A stretch of 19,832 nucleotides of DNA from assembly GCA_905209725.1 (NCBI GenBank), contig CAJLTZ010000045.1:1-19832 (forward strand), in the 5' to 3' direction. The notes beneath the pieces are model-generated. The model worked only from the letters and a program-made list of their open reading frames with translations, did not search any database and had not been told where the DNA came from. Made by a program: the position numbers and the translations under genes. Below are positions 1 to 6,177 of this stretch, in pieces; the first letter of the stretch is position 1, and every line of letters begins with the position of its first letter. The DNA comes from an uncultured Muribaculaceae bacterium (GTDB lineage: Bacteria > Bacteroidota > Bacteroidia > Bacteroidales > Muribaculaceae).

Positions 1-53
1 ATATGAGGCACATCTGCGACCCCTGCATTAACATTTTTTGTGGGATGGGGTCT
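1..53. repeat. Dispersed repeat, right-end copy (cut by window edge)
   Basis: These 53 bases match positions 1605-1657 with one visible difference (gcatta here, gcgtta there), and similarity stops abruptly after ggatggggtct in both copies. That common stop marks the true right boundary of a repeated element. The left part of this copy would lie outside the window. It sits just beyond the tRNA-Asp terminator, so the two direct copies bracket tRNA-Asp and the MFS gene. Confidence 0.9.
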
Positions 54-63
54 AAGTATAAGA

Positions 64-108
64 ATGAAAAAAGAGCAACAGGAAACCGAAGTTTACACTG
101 TTGCTCTT
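64..108 (-). terminator. Intrinsic terminator of tRNA-Asp
   Basis: Positions 71-81 and 98-108 form a perfect 11-bp stem (aagagcaacag / ctgttgctctt). A further inner stem of aaac (83-86) and gttt (91-94) closes on a cgaa loop. Read on the minus strand, the stem is followed by a run of six U residues (65-70). It lies 14 nt beyond the tRNA 3' end, as expected for a factor-independent terminator. Confidence 0.85.
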
Positions 109-121
109 CCTCTCTCCTCGG

Positions 122-195
122 CGGTGCGGACGGGACTTGAACCCGCGACCTCCGGCGTGACAGGCCGGCATTCTAACCAGCTGAACTACCGCACC
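122..195 (-). tRNA. tRNA-Asp (anticodon GTC)
   Basis: The minus strand folds into a full cloverleaf of 74 nt without an encoded CCA. The acceptor stem pairs GGTGCGG (195-189) with CCGCACC (129-123), with discriminator G at 122. The anticodon loop reads CTGTCAC, giving anticodon GTC for aspartate. The T loop is the standard TTCAAGT. A Bacteroidetes promoter lies about 50 nt upstream and a hairpin terminator directly downstream, so this is a single-tRNA transcription unit. Confidence 0.97.
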
Positions 196-244
196 ATTGA
201 GATTTTGTGCGCTTGGGAAACCTCTTGTTTCCCGTTTGCGAGTG

Positions 245-276
245 CAAAGTTATAACAAATTTCCGACCCTACCAAA
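245..276 (-). promoter_or_regulatory. Promoter of tRNA-Asp
   Basis: On the minus strand, TTTG (276-273) is followed after exactly 20 nt by TAACTTTG (252-245). This fits the Bacteroidetes housekeeping promoter pattern TTTG, 19-21 nt, TAnnTTTG. Transcription would begin near 238, about 43 nt before the mature tRNA. The same boxes and spacing occur upstream of tRNA-Pro. Confidence 0.8.
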
Positions 277-361
277 TATTTTCGCAAATAATTTTCAAAA
301 AAATAGACGAATTTTTGTAATATGCTGATAATCAGAGATGATGAAATTTTATTTTTTTTAT

Positions 362-1498
362 TCAATTATCAAGGTCCGGTGCTAAGCGCGAGGAAAGAAC
401 GCTCATAGTGACGATGCAGACCATCAAGGCCACGAACACAATCGCCGTGCTATGGAACACATTCCCGAGGCCCACCAACGGTGCCACAATCGCTCCTACT
501 ACATATCCGGCCACCCCCAGTATCGCCGACGCCTCACCGGCCCGTTGTCTCCCCTCATTCATCGCCAATGTGTTGCTCACACTGAAAATCATCCCCAATG
601 CGAAGAGCATCACCACGGCAAACACCTCATACACCCAGAAGTTGTGTATCGTCCAGAGCGCAGTCGCCTGGCCTGTGACTGCTACCGCAAGAATCACGGC
701 TGCAATCGCCACCGCCTTCTTGAAAGGCTTGAACTTAAGGGATATCATCGAACCCACGGCCCCCAATATCGCGTTGCAGCCGATCGCAACGCCATAAACC
801 GTCTGCGACAGTCCGTAATGGTCCTCCAGAATAAATGGTGCTGAAGATATATATGCGAAGAGGAGGCCTGATGAACATCCCTTGAGCGTGACGTGAATCA
901 TAAAGGGTTTGTTGCGCAGGAGCAGCAGGTAGCCGCCGAATGATTTGTACCAGGCATCCTGCGTGCTGTCTTTCTTCAGCAGCGACTCCTTCAGTTTTGC
1001 GGAGAGAAGCAACACCAGGAAAGCGAAGATAGCCAGCACCACGAACACCCCTTTCCAGCCCTTCCAGTCGGCGATTACACCGCCGATCATCGGCGCGGAT
1101 GCGGGCGCCACGCCATTGATCGCGCCCACGATAGCCATCAGTTTTGCGAGGTCGCGGCCGTGGAATATGTCCGCCGGAATGGTGCGGGCAAGGAAATTAC
1201 CGCCCGCGGCCCCCATCTCCTGGAAAAGGCGGCATCCAAGGAAGAAATGGATGGTAGGGGAGAACACCGACACCACCGCCGCCACGATAAAGAGTGAGCA
1301 GGAGGACACATGAACCGGTTTGCGGCCATACCTGTCGGAAATCGGGCCCATCAATATCTGGCCGAGCCCCAGACCGATCATACCCATAGTAAGACCCAGC
1401 TGCCCCGTGCTCACAGAACAGGAGAAAAAGCGGCACATCGCCGGGAGCGACGGGGTATACATATCGTTGACAAAGGAACCCAATGCGCTGAGCACCAC
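362..1498 (-). CDS. MFS drug-resistance transporter, Bcr/CflA type, 5' end truncated
   Basis: A 378-residue polytopic membrane protein of the major facilitator superfamily, probably a proton-driven efflux pump. The Bcr/CflA family is recognised from the first-helix motif VNDMYTPSLP (residues 10-19) and the loop 2-3 motif A, GPISDRYGRKP (51-61). The segment GAINGVAPASAPMIGG is also typical of the family. The only initiation codons available are GTG at 1498 or 1495. The frame stays open upstream for seven codons (FQDGAYL) and then meets TAA at 1520-1522, with no ATG. Bcr homologues have extra N-terminal residues that complete helix 1. Here the hydrophobic AYL reads as the remnant of that helix, and the bases before it belong to the repeat element ending at 1507. 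I infer that the element removed the native start. The rest of the frame is intact, so either a GTG start rescues it or it is a recent pseudogene. Confidence 0.85.
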   Translation of the reverse strand: MVLSALGSFVNDMYTPSLPAMCRFFSCSVSTGQLGLTMGMIGLGLGQILMGPISDRYGRKPVHVSSCSLFIVAAVVSVFSPTIHFFLGCRLFQEMGAAGGNFLARTIPADIFHGRDLAKLMAIVGAINGVAPASAPMIGGVIADWKGWKGVFVVLAIFAFLVLLLSAKLKESLLKKDSTQDAWYKSFGGYLLLLRNKPFMIHVTLKGCSSGLLFAYISSAPFILEDHYGLSQTVYGVAIGCNAILGAVGSMISLKFKPFKKAVAIAAVILAVAVTGQATALWTIHNFWVYEVFAVVMLFALGMIFSVSNTLAMNEGRQRAGEASAILGVAGYVVGAIVAPLVGLGNVFHSTAIVFVALMVCIVTMSVLSSRLAPDLDN

Positions 1499-1504
1499 AA
1501 GGTA

Positions 1505-1657
1505 TGCCCCATCTTGAAATTACGCCTGTCTCACAACTGCACCTCATCTTCGGCCTTTTGTCTCAGTCGCATAGCCCGCTATGCTCCTTCGCCTGCAAGA
1601 CCGAATATGAGGCACATCTGCGACCCCTGCGTTAACATTTTTTGTGGGATGGGGTCT
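1505..1657. repeat. Nested palindromic dispersed repeat element (MITE-like)
   Basis: About 150 bp with three concentric inverted repeats: outer ccccatc (1507-1513) with gatgggg (1648-1654); middle arms 1542-1557 with 1597-1612, matching at 14 of 16 positions; and apical gcatag (1569-1574) with ctatgc (1579-1584) around a cccg loop. All three share a centre near 1577-1581. The right third is duplicated at 1-53. No transposase is present and I see no clear target-site duplication. It may be a non-autonomous mobile element or a REP-like structured repeat. Its short frames are not convincing genes. Confidence 0.75.
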
Positions 1658-1753
1658 TAATATTTTAACGCCGCGCATCCCCCTCGGGTTCGCATTTTTT
1701 AATATATGGAAAGGGGGCAACCGGACTTTCATAGAGCGATTTGAGTGATAATA

Positions 1754-1785
1754 TTTGGCGGGATGCGGAAAATTGATTAAATTTG
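1754..1785 (+). promoter_or_regulatory. Promoter of tryptophanase
   Basis: TTTG (1754-1757), 20 nt, then TAAATTTG (1778-1785) is a complete Bacteroidetes-type promoter. Transcription would start near 1792, leaving a leader of about 33 nt before ATG 1825. That leader has no ATG, so the leader-peptide (tnaC) control known from Escherichia coli is absent. The rest of the 1658-1753 gap shows no feature I can name. Confidence 0.85.
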
Positions 1786-1824
1786 GGCAAAATTTAACAA
1801 CCTAAATCTAAAAACCTAACCAAC

Positions 1825-3204
1825 ATGGAAATACCATTTGCGGAATCTTGGAAAATCAAGATGGTTGAGCCCATTCACAAAAGCACGCGCGAAGAGCGTG
1901 AGAAATGGCTTAAGGAAGCAGACTACAACGTATTCATGCTCAAGGCGGAGCACGTATACATCGACTGCCTCACCGACTCCGGCACAGGCGCGATGAGCGA
2001 CCGTCAGTGGGCCGCTATGATGACCGGCGACGAAAGCTATGCCGGCGCCCGCAGTTTCTACGAGCTCAAGGACACAATCACACGCATCACAGGCTTCGAG
2101 TATGTGATTCCTACTCACCAGGGCCGTGCTGCCGAGAATGTGCTTTTCTCGCATCTGGTGAAGGCCGGCGACATTGTGCCCGGTAACTCCCACTTCGACA
2201 CCACAAAGGGTCACATCGAATCCCGCAAGGCATTCGCAGTGGACTGCACCGTAGACGAAGCAAAGAACACTCAGCTCGAGGTTCCCTTCAAAGGCAACGT
2301 TGACCTCAACAAACTCGACGCCTGCCTCGCTGAGAACGCCGACAAGGTGCCCTTCATCATCGTGACCATCACCAACAACACCGCAGGCGGCCAGCCTGTT
2401 TCGATGGAGAATCTGCGCGGCGTGCGCAAGATTGCCGACAAATATGGCAAGCGCGTGATCTTCGACTCCGCCCGTTTCGCTGAGAACGCATACTTCATCA
2501 AGATGCGTGAGCCCGAATTCAAGGACGCTACCATCAAGGAGATCTGCCGCGAAATGTTCAGCTATGCCGACGCGATGACAATGTCGTCGAAGAAGGATGG
2601 TCTCGTAAACATGGGCGGTTTCATCGCCACACGCTGGGAGGATATCTACGAAGGCGCAAAGCGCTTTGTGATTCCCTTCGAAGGCTTCCTTACCTATGGC
2701 GGTATGAACGGCCGTGACATGGCTGCCCTCTCAGTCGGTCTCGACGAGAACACAGAATTCGACATGCTCCAGACCCGCATCAAGCAGGTGGAATATCTCG
2801 CCGCCAAACTCGATGAATACGGCATTCCCTACCAGCGTCCCGTCGGTGGCCACGCTCTCTTCATCGACGCCGACAAGGTGCTCGACCAGGTGCCCAAGGA
2901 GGAGTTCCCCGCCCAGATGCTCACCATCGAGCTCTATCGCGAGGCCGGCGTGCGCGGCTGCGAAATCGGTTATCTGCTCGCTGACCGTGATCCCGTAACC
3001 CGTGAGAACCGTTTCAGTGGCAACGACTTCCTGCGTCTCTGCATCTGCCGCCGCACATACACCAACAATCATATGGACGTGATTGCTGCCGCCCTGAAGA
3101 ATGTTTACGACCGTCGTCACGAAATCAAGCGCGGCGTGAAGATTGTATGGGAAGCGGAACTCATGCGCCACTTCACAGTAAAACTTCAGCCCCTTGGTGA
3201 ATAA
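1825..3204 (+). CDS. tnaA: Tryptophanase (tryptophan indole-lyase)
   Basis: A 459-residue PLP-dependent beta-eliminating lyase converting L-tryptophan to indole, pyruvate and ammonia in the cytoplasm. The PLP Schiff-base lysine is K257 in MSSKKDG. The related enzyme tyrosine phenol-lyase is excluded by three positions: D125 in HFDTTKGH (Thr in the phenol-lyase), I381 in CEIGYLL (the substrate-binding Arg in the phenol-lyase) and H449 in MRHFTVK (Phe in the phenol-lyase). R404 in LRLCICRR matches the carboxylate-binding arginine, although the usual IPRR there reads ICRR. Length is close to the 471 residues of the E. coli enzyme. The ATG start is fixed by the short leader and by the family-typical opening MEIPFAESWKIK. 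The gene is monocistronic, with its own promoter and terminator; no tryptophan permease lies beside it. The MFS gene upstream is on the other strand. Confidence 0.95.
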   Translation: MEIPFAESWKIKMVEPIHKSTREEREKWLKEADYNVFMLKAEHVYIDCLTDSGTGAMSDRQWAAMMTGDESYAGARSFYELKDTITRITGFEYVIPTHQGRAAENVLFSHLVKAGDIVPGNSHFDTTKGHIESRKAFAVDCTVDEAKNTQLEVPFKGNVDLNKLDACLAENADKVPFIIVTITNNTAGGQPVSMENLRGVRKIADKYGKRVIFDSARFAENAYFIKMREPEFKDATIKEICREMFSYADAMTMSSKKDGLVNMGGFIATRWEDIYEGAKRFVIPFEGFLTYGGMNGRDMAALSVGLDENTEFDMLQTRIKQVEYLAAKLDEYGIPYQRPVGGHALFIDADKVLDQVPKEEFPAQMLTIELYREAGVRGCEIGYLLADRDPVTRENRFSGNDFLRLCICRRTYTNNHMDVIAAALKNVYDRRHEIKRGVKIVWEAELMRHFTVKLQPLGE

Positions 3205-3238
3205 GCCAATCTGAAAGTTTAATGGTTGATAACTGAAT

Positions 3239-3277
3239 GGCTCCGATCCGCGAGGATTGGAGCCATATTTTGTTTTT
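3239..3277 (+). terminator. Intrinsic terminator of tnaA
   Basis: ggctccgatcc (3239-3249) and ggattggagcc (3254-3264) form an 11-bp stem with one G-U pair around a gcga loop. The stem is followed by atattttgttttt. It lies 35 nt after the tnaA stop codon. A second perfect inverted repeat at 3280-3295 (agccgaa / ttcggct) follows but has no U-run on either strand. Confidence 0.85.
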
Positions 3278-3310
3278 GAAGCCGAAGATTCGGCTCTGTC
3301 CCCTGAGGGC

Positions 3311-3346
3311 AAAATAAAAAAACTGCATCGCATTTCTGCGACGCAG
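3311..3346 (-). terminator. Intrinsic terminator of tRNA-Pro
   Basis: On the minus strand CTGCGTCGCA (3346-3337) pairs with TGCGATGCAG (3332-3323) around a GAAA loop, with one G-U pair. The stem is followed by seven U residues (3322-3316). It starts 16 nt after the tRNA 3' end. Confidence 0.88.
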
Positions 3347-3361
3347 CTTTCTTTTCCTCAG

Positions 3362-3436
3362 TCGGGGTGACAAGATTCGAACTTGCGACCTCACGCCCCC
3401 CAGACGCGTACTCTAAACCTACTGAGCTACACCCCG
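3362..3436 (-). tRNA. tRNA-Pro (anticodon GGG)
   Basis: The minus strand gives a 75-nt cloverleaf without CCA. The acceptor stem pairs CGGGGTG (3436-3430) with CACCCCG (3369-3363), with discriminator A at 3362. The anticodon loop CTGGGGG gives GGG for proline codons CCC and CCU. The C1-G72 pair is typical of bacterial tRNA-Pro, and the T arm is GCAAG-TTCGAAT-CTTGT. It is an isolated single-tRNA unit with its own promoter and terminator, arranged exactly like the tRNA-Asp unit. Confidence 0.96.
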
Positions 3437-3475
3437 AGACTGGGCTTCGTCAGGATTGCTCCCTCAAAGCGATTG

Positions 3476-3507
3476 CAAAGTTAATACCTTTTTTTGAACC
3501 CACCAAA
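3476..3507 (-). promoter_or_regulatory. Promoter of tRNA-Pro
   Basis: On the minus strand, TTTG (3507-3504), 20 nt, then TAACTTTG (3483-3476). Both boxes and the spacing are identical to the tRNA-Asp promoter. The region just upstream holds the perfect 16-bp palindrome ATTTTTCGCGAAAAAT (3507-3522), which touches the -33 box and lies in the short gap after the yeiH stop codon. Confidence 0.82.
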
Positions 3508-3522
3508 TTTTTCGCGAAAAAT
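3507..3522. repeat. Perfect 16-bp palindrome beside the tRNA-Pro promoter
   Basis: ATTTTTCGCGAAAAAT reads the same on both strands. It lies between the yeiH stop (3546) and the -33 box of tRNA-Pro. It could act as an AT-rich terminator stem for yeiH or as a binding site; the sequence does not decide between these. Confidence 0.5.
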
Positions 3523-3545
3523 ATTGAAATTTTTCTAAAAATTCC

Positions 3546-4583
3546 TCAGCCGATCAGGGGCACAAGATATTTTGAGAGGAGGTAGCCGCCGAAGATGAGC
3601 CATATATATAGGATGCCGGCAAGCAGGAAGGGTTTCGCTCCGGCTTTCTTGAATTTGTCGAAGCTGGTCTCCGCACCGAGGGCTGCCATGGCCATCGTGA
3701 GAAGGAAGGTGTCGAATTCATTGATCCAGCCTACCACTGCGCCCGGCAGCAAATCGAGCGAGTTGAATCCAATCACTACAAGGAAGCCTACGGCAAACCA
3801 TGGAATCTGCACTTTGGTCTTGGTGTACTCTTCAGCAGCTTCGGGATGCTTGCGCAGGCGGGCAGCCACCCACCAGCCGAGAATCAGCAATACCGGCACA
3901 AGAAGCATCACGCGGATCATCTTCACGATAATTGATATGTCGGCAATCTCGCCTCCCATTGCGTTTCCGGCACCTACGGCATGTGCCACCTCATGCAGCG
4001 TGGAGCCCGAGAAGATGCCCATCTGCTCCTGCGTCAGGTCGATGATGCCGGCGCGATAGCCCATCGGGTATAGGAACATGGAGAGTGTGCCGAAAATAAC
4101 GACGGTGGCTACTGCCACGGCTGTCTTGTAAGCCTTCGTATGGAGGGTTGCCTCGGCGCCGAGCACGGCTGCCGCGCCGCAGATGCCGCTGCCTATCGAG
4201 GTGAGAAGCGCGATGTCGCGGTCCATCTTCATCCATTTGCCCACGAGCACACCGCCCAATATCGTTACGGCCACTATGATGCAGTCAACGGTGATACCTG
4301 CCAGTCCCACCTCCACCACATTCTGGAATGTGAGGCGGAAACCGTAAAGGATGATGCCGAGGCGCAGCACTCGCTTCGAACAGTACTGGATGCCGGGACC
4401 CCAGGTCTCCGGCAGATGGTTGCGCAGTGAGTTGGCATATATCATACCTAATATGATGCCGATGATGAGAGGGGAGAAGGAGATGGCCTTCATGAAGGGG
4501 GCCTGTCCGATAAAGAATGAGGCGCATGCGAACAGCGCCATAAACAAAATGCCGTGGATCTTGCCTGCGTTTTGTGTCTTCAT
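3546..4583 (-). CDS. YeiH-family (UPF0324, putative sulfate exporter) membrane transporter
   Basis: A 345-residue inner-membrane protein with about ten hydrophobic helices, matching the usual family length of about 350. Family features include GIILGMIYANSL (43-54), the conserved small-residue stretch GSGICGAAAVLG (131-142) and the STLHEVAHAVGAG segment (about 194-206). Members are annotated as putative sulfate exporters, and E. coli YeiH belongs here. The real substrate is poorly established for the family, so the transport role is known by homology only. The ATG at 4583 opens MKTQNAGKIHG, directly before the first helix. The gene is transcribed from a promoter at 4676-4707 that overlaps the purT promoter, so the two may be coordinately or competitively expressed. 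No CysB-like regulator gene is adjacent. Confidence 0.9.
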   Translation of the reverse strand: MKTQNAGKIHGILFMALFACASFFIGQAPFMKAISFSPLIIGIILGMIYANSLRNHLPETWGPGIQYCSKRVLRLGIILYGFRLTFQNVVEVGLAGITVDCIIVAVTILGGVLVGKWMKMDRDIALLTSIGSGICGAAAVLGAEATLHTKAYKTAVAVATVVIFGTLSMFLYPMGYRAGIIDLTQEQMGIFSGSTLHEVAHAVGAGNAMGGEIADISIIVKMIRVMLLVPVLLILGWWVAARLRKHPEAAEEYTKTKVQIPWFAVGFLVVIGFNSLDLLPGAVVGWINEFDTFLLTMAMAALGAETSFDKFKKAGAKPFLLAGILYIWLIFGGYLLSKYLVPLIG

Positions 4584-4671
4584 ATGATTTTGGGGTTTGA
4601 TTTCATGATGTGTAGTCGCAGAGCGATAGGCAGAGCGGCTGTTTATTTAAGAAACGGAATTAGCCGTTGAT

Positions 4672-4703
4672 ATTGCAAAATTAAGTCATTTTGGATAACT
4701 TTG
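4672..4703 (+). promoter_or_regulatory. Promoter of purT (overlaps yeiH promoter)
   Basis: ATTG (4672-4675), 20 nt, then TAACTTTG (4696-4703). The -33 box has one departure from TTTG; the -7 box is a full match. The start would be near 4710, giving a leader of about 65 nt before ATG 4776. The promoter occupies the same DNA as the divergent yeiH promoter. Confidence 0.75.
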
Positions 4704-4707
4704 CAAA
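4676..4707 (-). promoter_or_regulatory. Promoter of yeiH (overlaps purT promoter)
   Basis: On the minus strand, TTTG (4707-4704), 20 nt, then TAATTTTG (4683-4676), a full match to the Bacteroidetes pattern. The start would be near 4669, a leader of about 85 nt. The element is half of an inverted repeat TTGCAAAATTA / TAACTTTGCAA, in which each -7 box is next to the partner's -33 box. Confidence 0.78.
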
Positions 4708-4725
4708 AAAATAAGCATTAGAATC

Positions 4726-4751
4726 CCGGGAGCGTCGCTTCGCTCCTCCGG
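4726..4751 (+). other. Leader hairpin of purT
   Basis: ggagcg (4729-4734) and cgctcc (4741-4746) pair around tcgctt, and flanking ccgg bases (4726-4729 and 4748-4751) could extend the fold with a small bulge. It starts about 15 nt after the predicted transcription start and ends 24 nt before the ATG. No U-run follows, so it is not a terminator. I do not recognise a purine-riboswitch core. Confidence 0.5.
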
Positions 4752-4775
4752 TTTCACTAAAAACCAACAGAAAAG

Positions 4776-5966
4776 ATGACAGAAATAGGCACACCCTTCA
4801 TGAGACAAGGTAAGAAAGCGTTATTGCTGGGCAGCGGAGAGCTCGGCAAGGAGGTCACCATCGAACTGCAGCGCTATGGCGTGGTGGTAGTGGCCCTCGA
4901 CAAATATGCCGGTGCTCCGGCGATGCATGTGGCCGACAAGGCAATTGTAGTGTCGATGCTCGACGGCGATGCTCTTCGCCGCATAGTAGAGGAGGAACGC
5001 CCCGACTACATCATCCCCGAGATCGAGGCTATCGCCACTCCTACGCTCATCGCCCTTGAGAAAGAGGGCTGGAATGTGGTGCCCACGGCAAAGGCTACTT
5101 TCACCACGATGAACCGCCGCGAGATCCGCCAGCTTGCCGCTGAGACATTGGGTCTCCCCACATCCCCCTACCTTTTTGCCTCCACGGAGGAGGAGTTCCG
5201 CAATGCGGTGAAGGAGATAGGTTTCCCGTGTGTTGTTAAGCCTGTGATGAGCAGTTCGGGCCACGGCCAGAGCCTTGTGCGCGACGCGAGCCAGGTGGCA
5301 GCCGCCTGGCATGAGGCACAGGAGGGTGGCCGTGCCGGCCATGGCGATGTGATTGTGGAGGGCTTCGTCGACTTCGATTATGAGATCACGCTCCTCACAG
5401 TGCGCCATATCGGCGGCACATCATTCTGCGAGCCGATCGGCCACTATCAGGAGAACGGCGACTACCGCCGCAGCTGGCAGCCGCAGCCCATGAGCGAGAC
5501 AGCACTGGAGCGCGCCAAGGAGATTGCAGCCAGGATCACAGAGGCCCTCGGCGGCTACGGAATCTTCGGCGTTGAACTCTTCATCCGCGGCGACCATGTG
5601 ATTTTCTCGGAGGTCTCACCCCGTCCGCACGACACAGGCATGGTGACGCTCATCTCGCAGCATCTCTCCGAGTTTGCGCTTCACGTCCGTGCCCTTCTCG
5701 GCCTGCCCATCCCTGAAATCAAATTCTACGGTCCCTCAGCCTCCCGCGCGCTTCTCGCCGAAGGCAACGGCAACGACATCATCTTCTCCGGCATGGAGAT
5801 AGCACTTGCCACTCCCGGCACCGACATGCGCATCTTCGGCAAACCGGAGGTACGCGGCCACCGTCGCGTGGGCGTGATGCTCGCCACGGGCGCTGATATC
5901 GAGGAGGCCTGCGACAAGGCAGAGAAAGCCGCCTCCGACCTCACCATCCGCGTCACAGAGGAATAA
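4776..5966 (+). CDS. purT: Formate-dependent GAR transformylase (PurT)
   Basis: A 396-residue ATP-grasp enzyme that uses formate and ATP to formylate glycinamide ribonucleotide in purine synthesis, as an alternative to folate-dependent PurN. Residues 13-110 form the N-terminal domain, with LLLGSGELGKE (17-26) and the GAR-binding EIEAIAT (E82). The ATP-grasp core follows, with KPVMSSSGHGQS (155-166) as the lysine and flexible loop. The metal ligands are E267 (GVELF) and E279 (SEVSPRPHDTGM). These numbers agree with the E. coli enzyme, which is 392 residues long. The ATG start gives a family-like N-terminus, with MTEIGTP before the first strand. It is monocistronic, divergent from yeiH, and convergent with the large surface operon that ends at 6178. 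Confidence 0.96.
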   Translation: MTEIGTPFMRQGKKALLLGSGELGKEVTIELQRYGVVVVALDKYAGAPAMHVADKAIVVSMLDGDALRRIVEEERPDYIIPEIEAIATPTLIALEKEGWNVVPTAKATFTTMNRREIRQLAAETLGLPTSPYLFASTEEEFRNAVKEIGFPCVVKPVMSSSGHGQSLVRDASQVAAAWHEAQEGGRAGHGDVIVEGFVDFDYEITLLTVRHIGGTSFCEPIGHYQENGDYRRSWQPQPMSETALERAKEIAARITEALGGYGIFGVELFIRGDHVIFSEVSPRPHDTGMVTLISQHLSEFALHVRALLGLPIPEIKFYGPSASRALLAEGNGNDIIFSGMEIALATPGTDMRIFGKPEVRGHRRVGVMLATGADIEEACDKAEKAASDLTIRVTEE

Positions 5967-6090
5967 TCGCGGATGCCCCCAAATAAAATTGACTCATGTT
6001 ATATTAGTTTGTTTGTTTTCATATTTTTTTTATTAATTTCATCTTTTTAGTTTAATATTTATAGGACATAAACTTTTGAGGTTTAGCATT

Positions 6091-6127
6091 AAAAGGGCTG
6101 CGATCGTGATGACCGCAGCCCTTAATC
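6091..6127 (-). terminator. Terminator of the surface operon, probably bidirectional
   Basis: AAGGGCTGCG (6093-6102) and CGCAGCCCTT (6114-6123) form a perfect 10-bp stem around an 11-nt loop. On the minus strand it is followed by UUUUAA, 55 nt after the stop codon of the last operon gene. On the plus strand it is followed by AATCTTTT, so it can also stop transcription from purT, which ends at 5966. The AT-rich stretch 5967-6090 shows no other recognisable feature. Confidence 0.8.
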
Positions 6128-6130
6128 TTT

Positions 6131-6170
6131 TATGGGTTTATGGGTTTATGGGTACTCCTCAACTCCTCAA
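6131..6170. repeat. Two adjacent 8-bp microsatellites in the operon 3' UTR
   Basis: tatgggtt is repeated about 2.75 times (6131-6152), and ctcctcaa follows as two exact units (6155-6170). Both lie between the last stop codon and the terminator stem, and both have an 8-bp period. Confidence 0.8.
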
Positions 6171-6177
6171 CACTAAA

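Noticed and set aside
1310..1732. Small proteins encoded by the repeat element and its flanks
   Set aside because: The short frames span a structured repeat and run into unrelated flanks in each copy; no start signal or domain supports them.
1786..1824. A tnaC-like leader peptide before tryptophanase
   Set aside because: The leader is about 33 nt and contains no ATG or Trp-bearing reading frame.
1825..3204. Tyrosine phenol-lyase
   Set aside because: The three distinguishing residues (D125, I381, H449) are those of tryptophanase.
3280..3295. Second terminator after tnaA
   Set aside because: A perfect short hairpin, but no U-run follows on either strand; the stem at 3239-3264 explains termination.
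4708..4775. Purine riboswitch upstream of purT
   Set aside because: There is one simple hairpin only; the leader is too short for a three-way junction and has none of its conserved loop sequences.
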